This document shows positions 11,321 to 22,149 of a DNA stretch of 64,000 nt, in pieces. Source of the stretch: Apoda limacodes (lineage: Eukaryota; Arthropoda; Insecta; Lepidoptera; Limacodidae); NCBI GenBank assembly GCA_946406115.1, contig OX291557.1:3814501-3878500 (forward strand). The letters run 5' to 3'. The translations under genes and the position numbers were made by a program. The stretch's first letter is position 1. Every line of letters begins with the position of its first letter. Under the pieces are notes generated by a model, which did not search any database, had not been told where the DNA came from, and saw nothing but the letters and a program-made list of their open reading frames with translations.

Positions 11321-11509
11321 TAAAAGGCAAAAAAATACTATCACGACACTAGTCACCGAAGGGGTGGAGATGTTACAAACGTATGCTTGTTATATCCACG
11401 TTTTACCGATAGTATTCCGTTCCACAATCGTGCTAGGTGTTGAGCCTATACTAACACAAACCAGAATCGAGACTACTTTACAATAAACAAATTGCAACAA
11501 TATGTTTGC

Positions 11510-11582
11510 CAATAACCGGGAAGCAAACCTGGGACTTTTGACATGGTAGCGGCACGCTCTGCCACTACGCCACTCGGTCGTC
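11510..11582 (-). repeat. tRNA-derived SINE head
   Basis: On the minus strand the A-box reads GAGTGGCGTAGTGGCAGAGC and a B-box AGGTTTGCTTCCCGG follows at tRNA-like spacing. The A-run just before it (T-run at 11581-11592 on the plus strand) and the missing acceptor stem favour a SINE over a tRNA gene. Confidence 0.55.
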
Positions 11583-11727
11583 TTTTTTTTTAAAGTCGGT
11601 AAAATACAAAATTCAAGTGTTTTTAAAAGTGAAGCAGTGGGTGTTTCCTAGTTCTAAATTTAAATCTTTACTAGTTTTATATAACAACTTGAATTGTAAG
11701 CAACAAGCAACGTCCTAAAGAGGGTTT

Positions 11728-11912
11728 TATACCACTAAGGTGGCAAACAAGCACACGGTCCGCCTGATGGTAAGCGGTCACCGTGGCCTATGGACGCTTG
11801 CAACACCAGCGGCATCACTCGCGCGTTGCCGACCCTTAAAAAATCCAATAACTTCTTTCTTGAAGAACCCCATACTGTAGTCCTTAGAGAAAGACTTGGC
11901 AGAAAACGAAGT
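11728..11912 (-). mobile_element. CR1-like element 3' end
   Basis: Begins with the family terminus TTTTATACCACTAAGGTGGC, then the conserved GGTCCGCCTGATGGTAAGCG, and covers the last ~60 codons (frame degraded) plus 3' UTR of the element seen whole at 25.0 kb. It lies within the intron downstream of the exon at 12096-12615. Confidence 0.85.
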
Positions 11913-12095
11913 TATAAGTAAAGCATAAGCCGGTAAAGTCGGTGGTTGCTTAGTTGTTTCCGTAGTGGAACCACGTAATGGACTGAGGCCCAAATCGCCG
12001 CCGCGCAAGGTGAGGATAGGCCATGCCCCAACGGAAAGGACTTATGAGGCTAGTAAGGATAGATGTATAATATAAGTATTTATGTAACAACTTAC

Positions 12096-12615
12096 CTTAA
12101 AACAACACTAGTTTCTCCATCTTCTAAATGCACCGTATCAGTCACTGACCACCGCAGCATCACCTCCCTCCTGCCCTCGAGGGGCCCACTCACAATCCTG
12201 CTCGAAGAAAACCTTCTCCGATACCGAACACTCTTTGAAATCCTTCTAAACCCACTACTGAGCACCGACCTCTTCTTAAAACTATGCAACTTCGGTCTAA
12301 AATAATAACCGTCAAAATCACTAACAATTGAACTATCTACACTTGGTCTCTTTGCTGTCCTGTAGTCGTATTGATCATCACTTAAAATATCGCCAAAATT
12401 TTTGTGGTTTTCACTTTCTAAGTTTTTCGACTGTTTTTTTAAGTGTTTCGAACGTGCCGGCCGTGTGTGTCGCGGGACGAAGTAAGGTGAAGTGTGTTCG
12501 TCTACGCAGGCTTGTTCGGCGATGTTCGTTGGCGTGAAGTTGCCGACGATGTAGCTGTCGATGACGGAGTAGAGGACGTAGTCCCGAAGAGTAGTGTCGT
12601 CCAAGCTGAGACGAA
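12096..12615 (-). CDS. Internal exon of an unrecognised host gene
   Basis: A 520-bp open exon on the minus strand. Its 5' edge follows a long T-run ending TTTTACAG, and its 3' edge is TTAAG followed by GTAAGT, so both splice sites match consensus. The exon enters one base into a codon and leaves two bases into the next, so it needs partners on both sides, which I could not find. The ~173 residues start SLDDTTLRDYVLYSVIDSY, pass through a polar linker, and end in a basic Arg/Ser-rich part (FRRISKSVRYRRRFSSSR) and MLRWSVTDTV. GC content is clearly higher than the surroundings, as expected for real coding DNA. I do not recognise the protein. The initial ATG of the open frame (12638-12640) lies in the intron and is not a start. 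A CR1-like fragment sits in the downstream intron. Confidence 0.75.
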
Positions 12616-13436
12616 CTGTAAAAAAAAGAGAAAATACCATTAAAAATATATTCCTAAAAAAGTTTATACTTAAATAGAACGCAGATCAATTCGATTTATA
12701 TATTATCTTGACTTAAAGTGCAACAAACTTTTCAGACGAGTGTTCAATAATCAAAACTACAATCGCCATATTAAAATGGAGTGAACCTACACGACACTAG
12801 CGACTATACACCGAGTCAGAAAAGTTAGTTGCACTGTACAATACTGTAACATACATAACCTTATTTTTTTTATATTAACTCAAAAAGTCAGCATTTCAGG
12901 AAAAAGAAAAAAATGACTATACAGAAATGTATATATCGGAATATTTCAACGTCCAATTGGTTTTATTATAGCTTAACACTTTCTACTTGGCAATCTTAAT
13001 TCCTCGTTAGGGGAAATAACTCTTAAACCATATATTTAACAATTGAGTACCTAAAACAATATTTGCGTTGCTTGCTTTTATAAGCAAGACACATTGGGTA
13101 TCATGTACACCAGAAAACGACAATAAACACTTTAAAACAGGATTATAAGACCGCAATGGTCGCCATTACAGCACGCAACGGTATTAAGTGTTACTTAAAA
13201 TGGGCTCATCGACGATACTCGTTAAAACGACGAGAAATTTCCAACGACAAACGGACAGCAAAGCCGCCAACAAAGACGGCAAAGACAGTGGACAAAGTGT
13301 TTAGCGGAACTAACCTAGACCTTAACCTTTTCACTTCTTCCGCGTGGACTTAAAACTTATTCTCATACTAATTTTCATCGCCTGTTTTGCCCCCTAGTAA
13401 ATCAACCTGAGCGGTAAAACAAGTAATAAACACGCA
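12616..13436. other. Probable intron or intergenic DNA
   Basis: Upstream flank of the 12096-12615 exon on the minus strand. No further exon is evident. A 65-codon plus frame at 13156-13353 with a Lys-rich product has no start context or splice sites and is not called. Confidence 0.45.
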
Positions 13437-13530
13437 AAATGCATTCTGCCTTCGTTGTTTACTCAAATCCAGATTTACGCTGATACTTTTTTTAATGGGT
13501 GTGTATCCAGCCAGGGATAAAAGCCGTAAA
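13437..13530 (+). repeat. Left half of interleaved inverted repeats
   Basis: Holds block A (13437-13500, beginning AAATGCATTCTGCCTTCG) and block B (13503-13530, ATCCAGCCAGGGATAAAAGC core). Block B is the exact reverse complement of 14325-14352 over 28 bp. Block A is an imperfect reverse complement of 14162-14234. Confidence 0.8.
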
Positions 13531-14161
13531 TATATACATACAGTATAAGATTTGCAGAATATAAGAAAATTATTCGTTTCATATAACAGTTTCGATGCAA
13601 TCGCATGTTTTCGATGCTAAGTAATAAGTATGTTGACCCTTACTGAAAAACAGAATATAGAATACACGTATAAAAATAATACAAAACACAGTGAATAACG
13701 ACATAAGAAACTCGATAACCGTTGACTGGATACGTACACAAAGGGCTTTCAGGTCAATCGATCGGACCGGCCGGCTGCGGTTGTGCCTGAGTTGAAAAGC
13801 TCTGGAAGGTTGTGTTTGCGCTATCGGTGGTAACTTGGCCTGAGTTTAATAAATGTGAATAGACCATATTTTTAAGACTCCGTAGCCAATCTTAATTGGA
13901 ACCCTTATAATTTAGTGCGCCCATCTGAGGGATAAGAATAGTACGTTTTTTATTTACATACATTTAGGAGCAATGAGACATAACAGAGCAAAAATTAGTA
14001 GCTAATGTTTTATATTTGAGACATTGTGGATGTGCATCGTAATGATATTATTAGGACTACTCGTTATTACAGTTGTAGAGTTATCATATTTTTAGCGTCT
14101 GATACAATATTATCTGGAGGCAATAAAATACTTTTATTGTGATAATAACTTGAGAAAGACA

Positions 14162-14352
14162 CATCCATTTTTTAGAATAAAGTCTCAGCATAAATCCGAA
14201 TTTGAGTAAACATTTACGAAGGCAGAATGCATTTCGCGATTTATAACTTTTTCAACTTCTTTTTTTTAAATTTGGTCCGTACGTGGTTTATTTTAGCATA
14301 TGCTAGTAACTAGTTTATAAAATCTTTACGGCTTTTATCCCTGGCTGGATAC
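14162..14352 (-). repeat. Right half of interleaved inverted repeats
   Basis: Contains A' (14162-14234) and B' (14325-14352). The order on the plus strand is A-B ... A'-B', not the A-B ... B'-A' of a simple terminal inverted repeat, with about 90 bp extra between A' and B'. This suggests two nested or recombined small DNA transposons. Confidence 0.75.
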
Positions 14353-14751
14353 ATTGAGTGGCAACCGCTTTTCACCAACCACTTTAGTTGCTTATATTTA
14401 TATTTATACCATACTTAGTAAATTACCAGCTTTAAAGTAATAAGCAGTATAATAAAAGACCTGGACATAATTATAAGCCCCTATTTCCTCACTTATAGTT
14501 ATAAGTTGTACTTAAGTCAGAACTCGGCAGGGAAAAATATATTTTACTGTCATCAAATATACTGTCCTAGAGGAGGTAATTTTTTAGGATTCTAAATAAA
14601 AAAAGTAACTTTTCTCATAAACATTCGATAAGAGAAAATGAAAAGTAGGGATAAAAAAGAGTGAAGTGAAAGTTTCGAAGATTTTTTTTTTTACTAACGG
14701 TCACGCTTAAGAACTGTATAAACCAACAGCTGACATCATTACAAATAAAAT

Positions 14752-15178
14752 CTGTACTAATATTCTAAAGAGGAAAGATTTGATTGTTTGTTTGTATTAA
14801 ATAGGCTCCGAAACTACTGGACTGATTTAAAACATTCTTTTACCATTAGAAGCCGACATTATCCCTGATGAACATTGGCTACTTTTTACCCCGGGAAAAT
14901 GCTTCATTCCTACGGAAAAGCGGGTAATAGGACAACGGGTAGTAAGAAATATCCTTCCGTAAAAAGATAAGTTCTTTTAACATAACTACTAAACGGCTGA
15001 ACCGATTGGGTTGAAATTTTGTATGTGTATGTGTATTTCCATGGTTTCACAGATACGAATGTATTATGACATTAAAGAGGAAAAATTTGATTGTTTTTTT
15101 TATAATTGAGGAGTTGCCGTAAGAACCTACGCCGATAACGAAATTTAGGGCGGGCGAAGCCGCTGGCAGAAGCTAGTA
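14752..15178 (+). repeat. Lepidopteran interspersed repeat ending in CTAGT, copy 3
   Basis: Same family as 3436. Starts near TACTAATATTCTAAAG and ends GCGAAGCCGCTGGCAGAAGC then TAGTA. A second start-like block (15080, AAAGAGGAAAAATTTG) shows it is a composite of two copies. Confidence 0.6.
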
Positions 15179-15179
15179 A

Positions 15180-16215
15180 ATAAGTAAATGACTATTAACT
15201 GATAACGCCACCGATACAACTTTGCTTACATTACGGAAACTATATGGTTCAGAAAATTTTGTTTATTTTAATACTTGTTAACTCCACTTGAGAGAAGTTA
15301 TTATAATTGGTACGAAAATCGAATAATAATAATAAAAATAAAATCGCTAAATTTACGTTTTCTTAACGTTTTGAGACCTGGAGAATCGTTTGCCCGTTTG
15401 ATATCTCAAGAACACATGGAACAATTTGTCACGTGACTATATCAATCGAAACTCCCCGGCATGACTTAGATCTGAAAAGAGATTGAGTAAAATCGGTCCA
15501 GCAGTTTGTTTTTTATCGCTAAAAAATTGTTTTTTTTTAAATGTTTGTTAACTGAGAATTCCGTCATATATACTAAGTAAACCGATTTGGAAAATTTTCA
15601 CGTACCAGGAAGAAACAACCCACAGATTAGTCTCATTTTAATTAAGTAAGGATTAGTACAAGAAAAACCAGAGTTATGTGAGCAAATGTTTACAAGTTGT
15701 ATCATTTTTATTATTTAGACGAGCTTATACTGGTCTCTTAGTCTGGCCATGTAAGTTTCTGCGCTGTGAATGAGATGAACAAAACAATATATGATATAAT
15801 TATCATTTTGCATTTTAATACGTGCAAAATAAATGACGCGCATTCTAGTTGTCAACTCGACTTTCTAAAAAACTGATTTTTTTAAAGACGTAGTAATAAA
15901 TCTTCATCTATAAACACTCAAATATAAAAAAATATTCTCAAGAGAAGTTGCTCGTACTGTACTTGCTACCGAACCAATTTTTTATACTTTACGCCAGCTG
16001 CGGATAAATACATGTTTTATATGTGGCCGCTATAAAAAAACGACAAACAGTAGGTAGGTAGGCCGGGCTTTATGCTAAAATATACAAAACTCTTTTGCCA
16101 AAATGTATCCTAATTTATACTAATATACCTAATAAAGCTAACATTTTAGAATTTAGATTCTTATCCAAAGAGTATACCATCTTTATTCCTATCCAATATT
16201 CGATATTCAAATCTA
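15180..16215. other. Gene-free stretch
   Basis: AT-rich DNA without exon or family I can name. Confidence 0.4.
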
Positions 16216-16227
16216 ATGTACCGTTTT

Positions 16228-16672
16228 TACTGTTTCGTACTCAAAAGGTGCCAACTGAGCCCTATTACTAAGCCTACGCTCTGTATGTTCGACAAGCAAA
16301 AGGGATCTATCTTTAAGAATGAAATATGTAGGTAGAAGCCTAAAAATTTTTACAGAATATGTGTTATGATAGCGGATTATCTTACAATTAATAAAAAGTT
16401 AAAATTTGTAAAAAAGAGTGTGAGACGGGCCCGAGCTATTGCCATATATATTAAATTATAGTATCCGCGCCATCTAGCTATGATTAAGAGAAACAGTAAC
16501 ACATGTGTTTGTTGGAAATGATATTTAAATTCAAGCAACGTCAGGCTTGGTCAGTCATTGAACGGGTGACCGCTTGGCGGCACACTTTTGGTTTTTATTT
16601 GTGTTTGTGACTCACGTAAATGGTGGTACGGAACCCATGATGCGTGAGTCCGACTTGTACCTGACCGATTTT
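16228..16672 (+). repeat. GGTTCCGTACCC repeat, diverged copy
   Basis: The start (CTGTTTCGTACTCAAAAGG, CCCTATTACTAAGCC) and end (GGTACGGAACCCATGATGC, GAGTCCGACTTG) match the 18073 copy, but the middle is largely different, by divergence or insertion. Confidence 0.55.
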
Positions 16673-17245
16673 TATATTGAACATGCAAACAATAAAATTT
16701 ACCTCTATAGCTGATTATCAAATTATGTAAATGTATTTTCAAGAGTCCAAGTTTTATCTAAACTTTAAGTAATTGCCTTTTCAGATTTCACTTTGATTAA
16801 TAATTGAACTAATTTGTTTTGTTACTTCCATAATAAGTTTAATTAGTTTGGTTCCTACATAATGGAATGTAATTATTTGAGTAGGAGGAAGGAACGAAAA
16901 GTGATTGCTCCTCTAACTACATTACCCCCTACGCCGTTATCAGACTGATAGTAAAGTAAACAATGAAGTTACCATTAGGTAACTTGTACTATGTAACTTC
17001 GCCTCGTCCTTAAAAGGTAAAAAGTTAAGTTATTAAGGACCAGTCGGACTAAAGTTGTGGATATAATAGTAACGTTATAAATTCAAATGCTTTATTTCCT
17101 AAAAATAGGATATCTGTAAGTAAAACTGTAAGTTACTAGTTCCCGCCGTTTCGAAGTCAAAATGGCGTTCTAGTGAGAGAAACTCTCCAGCAGTCGCTAT
17201 TTAATAGTTTAATAAATTCACACAAAATGAAGTAAATATGTAAAC
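16673..17245. other. Gene-free stretch
   Basis: No exon or known repeat. Confidence 0.4.
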
Positions 17246-17249
17246 AAAT

Positions 17250-17335
17250 TTATTCAAATAGGTTTCTGAGAACACTTTTGAATCGTGTTAATTTCTGCCA
17301 AAAAGAGCCGGCAAGAAGTCCTATTCAAAGTGTAT
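17250..17335 (+). repeat. Repeat shared with 60922-61015
   Basis: GGTTTCTGAGAACACTTTTG followed by TTAATTTCTGCCAAAAAGA and CGGCAAGAAGTCCT occurs at both places in the same orientation. It resembles lepidopteran repeat 3' regions but I cannot assign a family. Confidence 0.6.
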
Positions 17336-17606
17336 GTACAGTCATTTGCCAAAGTGCATGCATAGTGTAAAGATTAAAATTGCGTGAAGCCATTCTGTGA
17401 ATCTCGCACTCACACATTAACATTATCAGAGCTGTCAGTAATATTAACCTTAAATCGACAAAATTAAGTTTAGTTTTCTTTATACTAACCAGTTTATTTA
17501 AATCGTTCTTCTTTCTTTTGGTTTCTTAACCTAACAAATTAATTAGGTGTAAACTGCAGTGTTCTTCTTCATACGTATTGTTTATTTCGCATCACATGAT
17601 ATCTGC

Positions 17607-17690
17607 CCGGTGGTGTAGTGGTAGTTTAGGTAGGCGCTGCGACTTAATCCAGCGAGCCTATGGTTTAAATCACGCAATTTCCGTATTGAG
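17607..17690 (+). repeat. tRNA-like SINE head (weak)
   Basis: CCGGTGGTGTAGTGGTAG matches a tRNA A-box and TATGGTTTAAATCACGC is a poor B-box about 50 bases on. No acceptor stem. Confidence 0.35.
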
Positions 17691-17876
17691 TATTTTTTTG
17701 TAAGGAATAATTTTTTTTTATGTTTTGACATCTAGTTCTCTCTGAAAAGGACCAGTTGGTATGAGAACTTTTTGTTTTGTTTGCAAGAATTAAAACACAC
17801 GCAATCAAATAAAAATGGTTTTTATTGAAATTTTATAAATCATAAATTATGTTTTTTATAAATGTCTCTTTTTTCT

Positions 17877-17896
17877 ATATATATATATATATATAT
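17877..17896. repeat. (TA)n microsatellite
   Basis: A short run of alternating TA in an AT-rich region. Confidence 0.9.
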
Positions 17897-18072
17897 TTCC
17901 TATGGTTATAGCTTAAGTATTCGTTTTCATAATGAAAAAAAAAATGAAACTCAACCATAAGAATAAAAAAAAATTCAAGTCACCATTCATTTGGTTGAAA
18001 AACAACAAAGTAAAAAAAATATGTTATGTCTTAAATATATTGAAATGTAAAATAATATCTGTTTGAAAAATG

Positions 18073-18495
18073 GTACTTTATTTTTAGGGTTCCGTACCCA
18101 AAGGGTAATTAGCGGAACCCTATTACTAAGGCTTCGGCTGTATCTAATGAACCGTGATCGTTAGACAGTTGAAATTTTCACAGAAGATATATTTCTGTAG
18201 CCGCTATAACAACAAACACTAAAAATAGAATAAAATTAATATTTAAGGGGGTCCCATACAACAAACGTGATTTTTTTGCTCGATTTTGCTCGATATTGAT
18301 AACGGCAACAGATAGACGCCTAAAATATTTACAAAATATTTAGTTATATAGTTACTTTGAAAATAAATAATTAAATTAAAATAAAACAAAAATTTAAGGG
18401 GGGCTCCGATAAAATAAACGTGATTTTTTTGGCGTTTTTATAGATAATGGTACGGAACCCTTCGTGCGCGAGTCCGACTCGCACTTGGCCATTTT
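18073..18495 (+). repeat. GGTTCCGTACCC repeat, most complete copy
   Basis: Starts GGGTTCCGTACCCAAAGGGT and ends CGAGTCCGACTCGCACTTGG. Note GGGTTCCGTACC at one end and GGTACGGAACCC near the other, an imperfect inverted repeat that suggests a non-autonomous DNA element. It abuts the Tc1-like transposase stop codon within a few bases, so it probably inserted in that element's 3' untranslated region. Confidence 0.75.
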
Positions 18496-18501
18496 TTAGT
18501 A

Positions 18502-19638
18502 TTAAATACAACCTCCATTATTTTCAATCACAGCAAGCAAGCGCCGCCGCATAGATCCGACTATATTAGAACAGATATCTGTTTCTCTAATATTATTCCA
18601 AATTTCTAAACAGTGAGCCTCTAATGACTCTTTAGTTCTTTCATTTCGCATGTCCCATCTTTGCACCACCAAACCCCATAGGTTTTCTATGGGATTTAAA
18701 TCTGGTGATTTTGCAGGCCAAGGAAAAACATTAATGTCCAGGTGTTGAGTAAACCAATCCTGCACTATATGCGCTCGATGCACAGGACAGTTATCATGCA
18801 TAAACTGTATTTGTGGCATATCAGCTAATGGATAAACACACCGCGCTGTTGGCAACATGATCTCGTCTAACACTTCCACATAATGTGAAGCTCTAGCGCG
18901 CCCTGCTATCGAGATTAATTCACCAGGACCAGCTGCAGTCATCCACCCCCACATATTTAGTGATATCCGTCCAGATTCCATATTTGGGACAACATTGTGT
19001 TCTATAACGGGTTCCATTTCTGCGCCACAAATGAAGCCTCCCGTTTTCAGATGATATATGATAGAAGTCGTTCTTCTCATCTGTGAATAATGTGTGCTGC
19101 CAGTCAAAATCTAAATACTCCCTTGCAAACAAATAAGATATTTTGTTTATGGGTATTAGTTAAATATGATTTTTTAGCTGATGCAATGATGCAATCCTTC
19201 AATATGCAGAGCTCGACGAACTGTGTGTGAAGATGTATGAAACATCTGTCCAAACACAGCAGTCGGTATGAAACCATTGTTCTCGTATTGTTCCACCATA
19301 AATCTTCTTTGAATCGCATCAATGTGTAAATTCGAGGTCGAGTTGATAAACTCCCCTCCTCTTGGTTGCGCGAGACCCAACGCTTTACGGTAATCCACGA
19401 AAAACCAAATAGCCAGATTAAAATAAACATTTTTCTAACTACTGAAATTATATTTTTTTTTTTTTTTAGAAATTTACGTATAAAAAAGTGTGGTATTAAA
19501 AAAATATGATATAACATTAACATCAAATAAAATACTTACGGTAAAACCAGTCTCATTGCAAATTTGAGATATATTGTAACCCATATTATATAGTTCTATA
19601 ATACACATCCTCTCTTGAATATTAATATTGGCCTGCAT
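18502..19638 (-). pseudogene. Tc1/mariner-type transposase relic
   Basis: Cut-and-paste transposase of the Tc1 group, read on the minus strand from the ATG at 19638 (MQANINIQERMCIIELYNMG, helix-turn-helix start). After the insertion at 19393-19543 it resumes as TVKRWVSRNQEEGSLSTRPR. A deletion/frameshift follows, then AIQRRFMVEQYENNGFIPTA. Another frame change near 19130 leads to the catalytic core, with LFTDEK (first Asp), MHDNCPVHRA (second Asp) and SPDLNPIENLWG. The third acidic residue, Glu in IENLW, lies 34 residues after the second, giving DD34E. It ends IENNGGCI at 18502. All catalytic residues survive but several frame breaks make it inactive. I could not identify its terminal inverted repeats. 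Confidence 0.9.
19393..19543 (-). mobile_element. 143-bp insertion in the Tc1-like relic, with 8-bp duplication
   Basis: TTACGGTA occurs at 19385-19392 and 19536-19543. Removing the intervening 143 bp plus one copy restores the reading frame exactly across NETGFT-VKRWVSRN. A GTAAGT-like donor is present, but no acceptor AG lies at the matching point, so it is an insertion and not a spliced intron. The insert contains a 15-base A-run and no clear terminal inverted repeat. Confidence 0.75.
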
Positions 19639-19639
19639 A

Positions 19640-19949
19640 TTATTTTTAGCAAAGAAATTTTATAAAAACACAAAACAACCTTATCAACACAACCACCTTC
19701 AGTAACACATCCACAACGACAAAATGGCTACGACCTAAGTAATTACCGTATCTAACTTAATAGCTACATGAAAACACCAAACAAACTTGTCAGCACATAC
19801 CCCCAGAAATAAATCGGCAACGAACGAGAAACATTAAATGTCTACCTACGTAGAACTTAATAGCTATTAATAGAAAATTGGTCTAAGCTGATTAACTAAA
19901 CAAAATATTCATAATTCGTAAAATGTAACAAAAACAAAACGAAAGGCAT
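19640..19949. other. Probable 5' flank of the Tc1-like element
   Basis: Two imperfect units ending CTTAATAGCT (near 19765 and 19865) suggest an internally repeated untranslated region. No gene. Confidence 0.4.
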
Positions 19950-20020
19950 AAGGTGAGATTCGAATCCACAACCACTGAGTACACGTATTAGGATCTGATA
20001 CGTCTATCCACTAGGCTATG
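19950..20020 (-). repeat. tRNA-derived SINE head
   Basis: On the minus strand TAGCCTAGTGGATAGACG is a good A-box and GTGGATTCGAATCTC a near-consensus B-box at tRNA spacing. The ends do not pair as an acceptor stem, so a SINE head is preferred over a tRNA gene. Confidence 0.55.
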
Positions 20021-20195
20021 GATAAGAAAATTTTCTTAGTGAAATTATTATATACAATATTAAATGAAACTAATATTACTCAGGTTCTACAAGACATATT
20101 ACTTTATTTCTTTAAGTGTGTGAGTGACTACGCCTCGCTGCCATTCTATATTGTTTTGAAACTCTATATACAGTTCTATATACAACTGACCGTAC

Positions 20196-20465
20196 AATAC
20201 TTTGATAATCATCAGCTAACAAGTATACAATATGTATTAAAACACTTAGTACGTAATATAAGTAAGTAAGTAAGCTACTTTAAACAAAGTCAAACACATG
20301 TCAAATATTGTCATTCGTGTGAAGGAAATGAGATATTTAAGAGTAGTCGGAAATTTAATAGTACTAGTGGCATTATTATAATTATATTCTTCCACACCCA
20401 TATGTATACATATACTTAAAACTATCCATAATATCCATATATGAATATAATATTATAATAAATAT
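20196..20465 (+). repeat. Repeat family shared with 42960-43150 and 61030-61195
   Basis: Contains AATCATCAGCTAACAAGTAT, TAAGTAAGTAAGCTACTT and TTTAATAGTACTAGTGGCAT. All three blocks recur near 61 kb, and the last recurs inverted near 43.07 kb. At 20.4 and 43 kb it is followed immediately by the CTAGT repeat, so the two travel together. Confidence 0.65.
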
Positions 20466-20690
20466 TATAAATGCGAAAGTAACTCTGTCTGTTACCTCTT
20501 CACGTTCATACTGCTATACCGATCAAAATGAAATTTAGCATGGAGATAGTTTGAGTCCGAGGAAGGACATAAGCTACTTAAAAACGTCAAGTACCGGTCG
20601 AATGTTTTTAAATTCCTTAATTGAGGAGTTGCCGTGAAATCTTTCACCGATGACCGTATTTAGGGCGGGTGGAACCGTGGGCAAAAGTTA
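20466..20690 (+). repeat. Lepidopteran interspersed repeat ending in CTAGT, copy 4
   Basis: TATTATAAATGCGAAAGTAA start, GTCTGTTACCTCTTCACG block and a GGGCGGGTGGAACCG end. Confidence 0.65.
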
Positions 20691-20983
20691 GAATATTATA
20701 AATGCGATACTACGTCTGTTCGGTTTTCCCCACATCACGTCACAAAGGAGCATCCAATTGAGCTATAAAATTCGCACAGGGATACTTGAAGAGACGGAGA
20801 AGGACGTAGGCTAGACTTTTATTCTGTATAAATAGAAGTTTATGAAGGAATGACCAAATTCTACGTGCATGAACTATAGCCACAGATAGAGCTTGCTATT
20901 GCAACCTTCTTACTACAATTCGGGAGCGGTCGTAGTAATCCTACACCAATCCAGTGCGGGCGGAACCGTTGGCAACAACTAGT
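20691..20983 (+). repeat. Lepidopteran interspersed repeat ending in CTAGT, copy 5 (head-to-tail)
   Basis: Begins again with AATATTATAAATGCGA and ends GGCAACAACTAGTA. More diverged than copy 4 in the middle. Confidence 0.6.
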
Positions 20984-21740
20984 ACATATATAAACACAAA
21001 TAGTTTATCAAAAATTGATATTACAAGAAAATATATACTCATATGTATAAACTTATATAGTTACCAGTATAAGAATGACCGTAATGTGTCATTAATTCTC
21101 AACTGCATAAGTCATAGATGGATGTCCAGTATTGGGCCCATACCTTTAATTAAATCATTATTATCTTCATTGAATTCTTCCACAGTAACAAGGGTAGTAA
21201 GTATCCTTTGTTAATAAGAACTTTTTTATTATAAGGTTCAAAAGTATGTACAGGTAGGTTAACGATATTCTCAGGAATTATATTAAAAAAGCAAATGCTC
21301 TGAATTATGAAAGAGCCACGCACCTTCTGAAGGCGACAATTTGCAATCGCAAGTTTATTTTTATTCCTAGTATTAACGTTGTGTACTTATATCACTATTT
21401 TTAACAAATAAACTTAGGTTTTTACGTACATACAGTAAGCAAGCGTAAATATACTGAAAAGCTACAGTAAGTATATTTTTTTTTTTAAAGAGGTCACGAA
21501 GAGAATCGGCGCGGTAAGTTACAAGTAAGTTACAAGTAAGTTACAAGCACGTTGATCTGATAACCTTCCCCCATCGCTTTCCAGTTGATATTTTTTTAAC
21601 CCGCAGTCGGGTATATGGTTCTTTGTTTAATGATTTAGTTTATTCATTTGGTCAATCATTTCTAGTCCTATTTGCAAATATTTTTATTTTTATTTTTTTG
21701 TTAAATTTAAAACGTTTGATGAACTTAAACATTCTGTTAC
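20984..21740. other. Gene-free stretch
   Basis: No exon. GTAAGTTACAA is repeated three times near 21515-21545. The rest is AT-rich. Confidence 0.4.
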
Positions 21741-21744
21741 TTAA

Positions 21745-22145
21745 CTATCTCTTAAATCCTCACAACGAGAATTCATCTAGGTTAAATTTGGACAAGACAA
21801 AGTCATAGTCATGTTTAAGCCACACTTCATGGCAAAGCACTTTGCTGGTACATTACTCGAGGTAGTTCAAGATTATATTTTAACCCAACTTGGCCGGAAA
21901 GATTTTGAGGAAGCCGAAAGAAGGATCTAACTAGGGTGGGTAGCATTTGATAAAGCTATACCGCAGAGTCTGAAGACGAAAGTCTTCGACCAGTGCAACC
22001 TACCTGTCATGACTTACGCCCGGAAATCGTTGACACACATAGCGGGGCTGCTTCACAAGACCAAAGTCACACTAGCACGCGATAGAGCAAGCTATACTTA
22101 GTATGTCTCCAAAGGTTAGAATACGAAATGAGGACATACGGAAAA
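21745..22145 (+). pseudogene. RTE-type reverse transcriptase C-terminal relic
   Basis: Frames pieced across stops give LNLDKTKS, LEVVQDYILTQLGRKDFEEA, then SLKTKVFDQCNLPVMTYA and RIRNEDIRKR. This order is the part of an RTE/BovB-like reverse transcriptase after the palm (LEVV-DYI-LG, LGWAAFGKL, KTKVF-QCVLPVMTYG). At least two stops and a frameshift interrupt it. It breaks at about 22145 and its C-terminal tail resumes near 23205, with a Jockey-like relic between. Confidence 0.7.
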
Positions 22146-22149
22146 GAAT

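Noticed and set aside
19393..19543. Spliced intron in the transposase
   Set aside because: The donor GTAAGT is good, but joining at the matching point would need a CC acceptor. The 8-bp duplication explains the structure better.
19950..20020. Functional tRNA gene
   Set aside because: A- and B-boxes are good, but 5' and 3' ends do not pair as an acceptor stem; a SINE head fits better. The same holds for 2698, 11510, 17607 and 28000.
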